A DNA stretch of 64,000 bases from Glandiceps talaboti (taxonomy: Eukaryota; Hemichordata; Enteropneusta; Spengelidae). Below are positions 59,084-64,000 of the stretch, piece by piece. The notes beneath the pieces were generated by a model. That model made no database searches and was not told the DNA's origin. It saw nothing but the letters and a program-made list of their open reading frames with translations. Made by a program: the position numbers and the translations under genes. Positions within the stretch are counted from its first letter, which is position 1; every line of letters starts with the position of its first letter. Where the stretch lies: positions 20,299,871 to 20,363,870 of the forward strand of contig NC_135558.1 in the NCBI RefSeq assembly GCF_964340395.1, written 5' to 3'.

Positions 59084-59598
59084 GTTTCTATTATATTTTT
59101 TTTTTCATTTCTTTTCATTTTACTCGAGATATGTTTGTATGATCATTTTTTTTATCGTTACGAGTCTTACGACAATGACGTGAACTGCTCGGGGTTGCGC
59201 ATCTTGTGACGAGCGCCATCTACGACAAAAAGTAACATTAGGTATTTTATATTTTTTTTCATTTCCTTTCATTTTACTCGAGATATGTTTGTATGATTAT
59301 TTTTCAACTTGTTCTGAGAGCAACGAACACCCTGAGCAACAACCACCTGTAGCAACAACATACGACATACCGTGAATACAGTATCTATCTGATACGGCGA
59401 TCTATGTGTTCACTCACATATTACGATTACAGTTTTAAGTCAGTACGAATAACTTCTCTCGCCATTTAAAAAAAAAATTACTGCCCCCAAAAATAGGGTT
59501 GGTCGGGTTATCGGAAAAAACGCATTGTTTCTGTTTACTGGTAACTGGTATTAAACGAGTCGTTAGTATATAACCTTATAACTTTGCTGTAAGTACTT

Positions 59599-59716
59599 GC
59601 CTACGGCCATACTACGTAGAAAACACCGGTTCTCGTCCGATCACCGAAGTTAAGCTGCGTCGGGCGTGGTTAGTACTTGGATGGGAGACCGCCTGGGAAT
59701 ACCACGTGCCGTAGGC
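59599..59716 (+). rRNA. 5S: 5S rRNA, copy 85
   Basis: Starts 633 bp after copy 84 and matches copy 1. The 3' flank repeats that of copy 83, 1,293 bp upstream. Confidence 0.97.
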
Positions 59717-60086
59717 GTTTCTATTATATATTTTTTTCATTTCTTTTCATTTTACTCGAGATATGTTTGTATGATTATTTTTTTTATCGTTACGAGTCTT
59801 ACGACAATGACGTGAACTGCTCGGGGTTGCGCCTCTTGTGACGAGCGCCATCTACGACAAAAAGTAACATTAGGTATTTCATTTTATTTTTTCTTTTCTT
59901 TTCATTTTACTCGAGATATGTTTGTATGATTATTTTTCAACTTGTTCTGAGAGCAACGAACACCCTGAGCAACAACCACCTGTAGCAACAACATACGACA
60001 TACCATGAATACAGTATCTATCTGATACGGCGATCTATGTGTTCACTCACATATTACGATTACAGTTTTAAGTCAGTACGAATAAC

Positions 60087-60119
60087 TTTCATTTACTTTT
60101 CATTTCTTTTCATTTTACT
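60087..60119 (+). repeat. 33-nt pyrimidine-rich replacement in spacer (second)
   Basis: Same replacement as at 58,794-58,826, exactly 1,293 bp downstream. Part of a two-unit tandem duplication. Confidence 0.85.
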
Positions 60120-60258
60120 CGCCATTTAAAAAAAAAATTACTGCCCCCCAAAATAGGGTTGGTCGGGTTATCGGAAAAAACGCATTGTTTCTGTTTACTG
60201 GTAACTGGTATTAAACGAGTCGTTAGTGTATAACCTTATAACTTTGCTGTAAGTACTT

Positions 60259-60376
60259 GCCTACGGCCATACTACGTAGAAAACACCGGTTCTCGTCCGA
60301 TCACCGAAATTAAGCTGCGTCGGGCGTGGTTAGTACTTGGATGGGAGACCGCCTGGGAATACCACGTGCCGTAGGC
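60259..60376 (+). rRNA. 5S: 5S rRNA, copy 86 (G51A)
   Basis: Starts 660 bp after copy 85. It carries the same G51A (60,309) and the same altered upstream spacer as copy 84. Confidence 0.94.
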
Positions 60377-60891
60377 GTTTCTATTATATTTTTTTTTTCA
60401 TTTCTTTTCATTTTACTCGAGATATGTTTGTATGATCATTTTTTTTATCGTTACGAGTCTTACGACAATGACGTGAACTGCTCGGGGTTGCGCCTCTTGT
60501 GACGAGCGCCATCTACGACAAAAAGTAACATTAGGTATTTTTTTTTTTTTTTCATTTCCTTTCATTTTACTCGAGATATGTTTGTATGATTATTTTTCAA
60601 CTTGTTCTGAGAGCAACGAACACCCTGAGCAACAACCACCTGTAGCAACAACATACGACATACCGTGAATACAGTATCTATCTGATACGGCGATCTATGT
60701 GTTCACTCACATATTACGATTACAGTTTTAAGTCAGTACGAATAACTTCTCTCGCCATTTAAAAAAAAAATTACTGCCCCCAAAAATAGGGTTGGTCGGG
60801 TTATCGGAAAAAACGCATTGTTTCTGTTTACTGGTAACTGGTATTAAACGAGTCGTTAGTGTATAACCTTATAACTTTGCTGTAAGTACTT

Positions 60892-61009
60892 GCCTACGGC
60901 CATACTACGTAGAAAACACCGGTTCTCGTCCGATCACCGAAGTTAAGCTGCGTCGGGCGTGGTTAGTACTTGGATGGGAGACCGCCTGGGAATACCACGT
61001 GCCGTAGGC
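60892..61009 (+). rRNA. 5S: 5S rRNA, copy 87
   Basis: Starts 633 bp after copy 86 and matches copy 1. The upstream direct repeat has CATTTCCTTTC. Confidence 0.97.
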
Positions 61010-61521
61010 GTTTCTATTATATTTTTTTTTCATTTCTTTTCATTTTACTCGAGATATGTTTGTATGATTATTTTTTTTATCGTTACGAGTCTTACGACAA
61101 TGACGTGAACTGCTCGGGGTTGCGCCTCTTGTGACGAGCGCCATCTACGACAAAAAGTAACATTAGGTATTTTTTTTTTTTTCATTTCTTTTCATTTTAC
61201 TCGAGATATGTTTGTATGATTATTTTTCAACTTGTTCTGAGAGCAACGAACACCCTGAGCAACAACCACCTGTAGCAACAACATACGACATACCGTGAAT
61301 ACAGTATCTATCTGATACGGCGATCTATGTGTTCACTCACATATTACGATTACAGTTTTAAGTCAGTACGAATAACTTCTCTCGCCATTTAAAAAAAAAA
61401 TTACTGCCCCCAAAAATAGGGTTGGTCGGGTTATCGGAAAAAACGCATTGTTTCTGTTTACTGGTAACTGGTATTAAACGAGTCGTTAGTGTATAACCTT
61501 ATAACTTTGCTGTAAGTACTT

Positions 61522-61639
61522 GCCTATGGCCATACTACGTAGAAAACACCGGTTCTCGTCCGATCACCGAAGTTAAGCTGCGTCGGGCGTGGTTAGTACT
61601 TGGATGGGAGACCGCCTGGGAATACCACGTGCCGTAGGC
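61522..61639 (+). rRNA. 5S: 5S rRNA, copy 88 (C6T)
   Basis: Starts 630 bp after copy 87. C6T (61,527) as in copy 73, giving a wobble pair in helix I. Confidence 0.95.
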
Positions 61640-62155
61640 GTTTCTATTATATTTTTTTTTTCATTTCTTTTCATTTTACTCGAGATATGTTTGTATGATC
61701 ATTTTTTTTATCGTTACGAGTCTTACGACAATGACGTGAACTGCTCGGGGTTGCGCCTCTTGTGACGAGCGCCATCTACGACAAAAAGTAACATTAGGTA
61801 TTTTATTTTATTTTTTCATTTCTTTTCATTTTACTCGAGATATGTTTGTATGATTATTTTTCAACTTGTTCTGAGAGCAACGAACACCCTGAGCAACAAC
61901 CACCTGTAGCAACAACATACGACATACCGTGAATACAGTATCTATCTGATACGGCGATCTATGTGTTCACTCACATATTACGATTACAGTTTTAAGTCAG
62001 TACGAATAACTTCTCTCGCCATTTAAAAAAAAAATTACTGCCCCCAAAAATAGGGTTGGTCGGGTTATCGGAAAAAACGCATTGTTTCTGTTTACTGGTA
62101 ACTGGTATTAAACGAGTCGTTAGTATATAACCTTATAACTTTGCTGTAAGTACTT

Positions 62156-62273
62156 GCCTACGGCCATACTACGTAGAAAACACCGGTTCTCGTCCGATCA
62201 CCGAAGTTAAGCTGCGTCGGGCGTGGTTAGTACTTGGATGGGAGACCGCCTGGGAATACCACGTGCCGTAGGC
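62156..62273 (+). rRNA. 5S: 5S rRNA, copy 89
   Basis: Starts 634 bp after copy 88 and matches copy 1. The downstream spacer has AGGTTTTTTTGTTTTTT, as after copies 75 and 79. Confidence 0.97.
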
Positions 62274-62789
62274 GTTTCTATTATATTTTTTTTTTTCATT
62301 TCTTTTCATTTTACTCGAGATATGTTTGTATGATCATTTTTTTTATCGTTACGAGTCTTACGACAATGACGTGAACTGCTCGGGGTTGCGCATCTTGTGA
62401 CGAGCGCCATCTACGACAAAAAGTAACATTAGGTTTTTTTGTTTTTTTTTCATTTCTTTTCATTTTACTCGAGATATATTTGTATGATTATTTTTCAACT
62501 TGTTCTGAGAGCAACGAACACCCTGAGCAACAACCACCTGTAGCAACAACATACGACATACCATGAATACAGTATCTATCTGATACGGCGATCTATGTGT
62601 TCACTCACATATTACGATTACAGTTTTAAGTCAGTACGAATAACTTCTCTCGCCATTTAAAAAAAAAATTACTGCCCCCAAAAATAGGGTTGGTCGGGTT
62701 ATCGGAAAAAACGCATTGTTTCTGTTTACTGGTAACTGGTATTAAACGAGTCGTTAGTATATAACCTTATAACTTTGCTGTAAGTACTT

Positions 62790-62907
62790 GCCTACGGCCA
62801 TACTACGTAGAAAACACCGGTTCTCGTCCGATCACCGAAGTTAAGCTGCGTCGGGCGTGGTTAGTACTTGGATGGGAGACCGCCTGGGAATACCACGTGC
62901 CGTAGGC
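62790..62907 (+). rRNA. 5S: 5S rRNA, copy 90
   Basis: Starts 634 bp after copy 89 and matches copy 1. Type II flanks. Confidence 0.97.
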
Positions 62908-63422
62908 GTTTCTATTATATTTTTTTTTCATTTCTTTTCATTTTACTCGAGATATGTTTGTATGATCATTTTTTTTATCGTTACGAGTCTTACGACAATG
63001 ACGTGAACTGCTCGGGGTTGCGCCTCTTGTGACGAGCGCCATCTACGACAAAAAGTAACATTAGGTATTTTATTTTATTTTTTCATTTCTTTTCATTTTA
63101 CTCGAGATATGTTTGTATGATTATTTTTCAACTTGTTCTGAGAGCAACGAACACCCTGAGCAACAACCACCTGTAGCAACAACATACGACATACCGTGAA
63201 TACAGTATCTATCTGATACGGCGATCTATGTGTTCACTCACATATTACGATTACAGTTTTAAGTCAGTACGAATAACTTCTCTCGCCATTTAAAAAAAAA
63301 ATTACTGCCCCCAAAAATAGGGTTGGTCGGGTTATCGGAAAAAACGCATTGTTTCTGTTTACTGGTAACTGGTATTAAACGAGTCGTTAGTGTATAACCT
63401 TATAACTTTGCTGTAAGTACTT

Positions 63423-63540
63423 GCCTACGGCCATACTACGTAGAAAACACCGGTTCTCGTCCGATCACCGAAGTTAAGCTGCGTCGGGCGTGGTTAGTAC
63501 TTGGATGGGAGACCGCCTGGGAATACCACGTGCCGTAGGC
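63423..63540 (+). rRNA. 5S: 5S rRNA, copy 91 (last in window)
   Basis: Starts 633 bp after copy 90 and matches copy 1. The window ends 460 bp downstream, within its spacer. Confidence 0.97.
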
Positions 63541-64000
63541 GTTTCTATTATATTTTTTTTTTCATTTCTTTTCATTTTACTCGAGATATGTTTGTATGAT
63601 CATTTTTTTTATCGTTACGAGTCTTACGACAATGACGTGAACTGCTCGGGGTTGCGCATCTTGTGACGAGTGCCATCTACGACAAAAAGTAACATTAGGT
63701 ATTTTATATTTTTTTTCATTTCTTTTCATTTTACTCGAGATATGTTTGTATGATTATTTTTCAACTTGTTCTGAGAGCAACGAACACCCTGAGCAACAAC
63801 CACCTGTAGCAACAACATACGACATACCGTGAATACAGTATCTATCTGATACGGCGATCTATGTGTTCACTCACATATTACGATTACAGTTTTAAGTCAG
63901 TACGAATAACTTCTCTCGCCATTTAAAAAAAAAATTACTGCCCCCAAAAATAGGGTTGGTCGGGTTATCGGAAAAAACGCATTGTTTCTGTTTACTGGTA

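Larger units (their letters stand above)
58306..60590 (+). repeat. Two-unit tandem duplication, offset 1,293 bp
   Basis: Copies 83-84 and 85-86 share the altered 3' flank, the 33-nt replacement and G51A at a constant 1,293-bp offset. The spacers after copies 84 and 86 both have CATTTCCTTTC but differ nearby (GCGCATC against GCGCCTC), so the copies have since diverged or recombined. Confidence 0.85.
24700..64000 (+). repeat. Type II 5S rDNA tandem block (about 633-bp units, copies 39-91)
   Basis: Head-to-tail units with starts 630-635 bp apart, except for rearranged ones (301, 655/656, 660 and 789 bp). The roughly 515-bp spacer has the type I layout but lacks the 21-nt segment between GGTAACT and GGTATTAAAC. 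It carries AGTAACATTAGG, TCTGATACGG, TATTACGATT, TACGAATAAC and usually AACGCATTG. Sub-variants alternate within the block: GCGCCTC or GCGCATC in the hairpin, GATATGTTTG or GATATATTTG in the second direct repeat, CCATGAA or CCGTGAA, and GTATATAACC or GTGTATAACC upstream of the gene. The 30,884-36,324 LINE interrupts it. The window ends in the spacer after copy 91. No other gene is seen in these spacers. Confidence 0.97.

Noticed and set aside
1-64000. CRISPR array
   Set aside because: The regular repeats are 118-bp 5S genes in 633-657-bp units with nearly identical spacers, which is the opposite of CRISPR layout.

Overview
This window lies entirely inside a tandem array of 5S ribosomal RNA genes from an animal genome. 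A 118-nt 5S gene, always on the + strand, recurs about every 633-657 bp. I count 91 5S loci: 87 full-length, two with the same 12-nt internal deletion, one lacking its 5' end, and one split by a retrotransposon. Neither edge of the array is reached. The 5S sequence is metazoan: its first and last nine bases pair perfectly, it has the GGATGGGAGACCGCCTGGGAA segment, and an animal-type internal control region fits. With the LINE type present, a marine invertebrate or basal deuterostome is plausible, but the species cannot be fixed from sequence alone.

Layout. (1) 1 to about 24.7 kb: 'type I' units of about 657 bp (copies 1-38), very homogeneous. (2) About 24.7-64.0 kb: 'type II' units of about 633 bp (copies 39-91). 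These differ from type I by a 21-nt spacer deletion and a set of shared single-base differences. The switch falls within copy 38, just 3' of its 5S gene. Type II is a mosaic of sub-variants arranged as 2-unit and 4-unit duplicated blocks. It also has one very short unit (301 bp), one long unit (789 bp), and two units with a 33-nt pyrimidine-rich replacement. (3) 30,884-36,324: a 5.4-kb LINE inserted in sense orientation into copy 48, flanked by a perfect 16-17 bp target-site duplication that is itself 5S sequence.

The LINE has a short 5' UTR, an ORF1 with three CCHC zinc knuckles, and an ORF2 with an N-terminal AP-like endonuclease, a reverse transcriptase and a C-terminal CCHC motif. Its 3' UTR ends in a hairpin, AATAAA and an A-tail. 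Architecture and target match the Tx1 group of the L1 clade, in which the Mutsu families insert into 5S rDNA. It appears full length and recent, but ORF2 carries one frameshift in a TA-rich run within the endonuclease domain.

Each unit has a TATATAA element at -32 to -26, a GC at -13/-12, the internal promoter, a T-run terminator, and a spacer of about 515-540 bp. The spacer carries two copies of a 54-bp pyrimidine-rich direct repeat and a small GC-rich hairpin overlapping a CTCF-like motif. I find no other protein-coding gene. The remaining small open frames are antisense shadows of the LINE or of 5S sequence.
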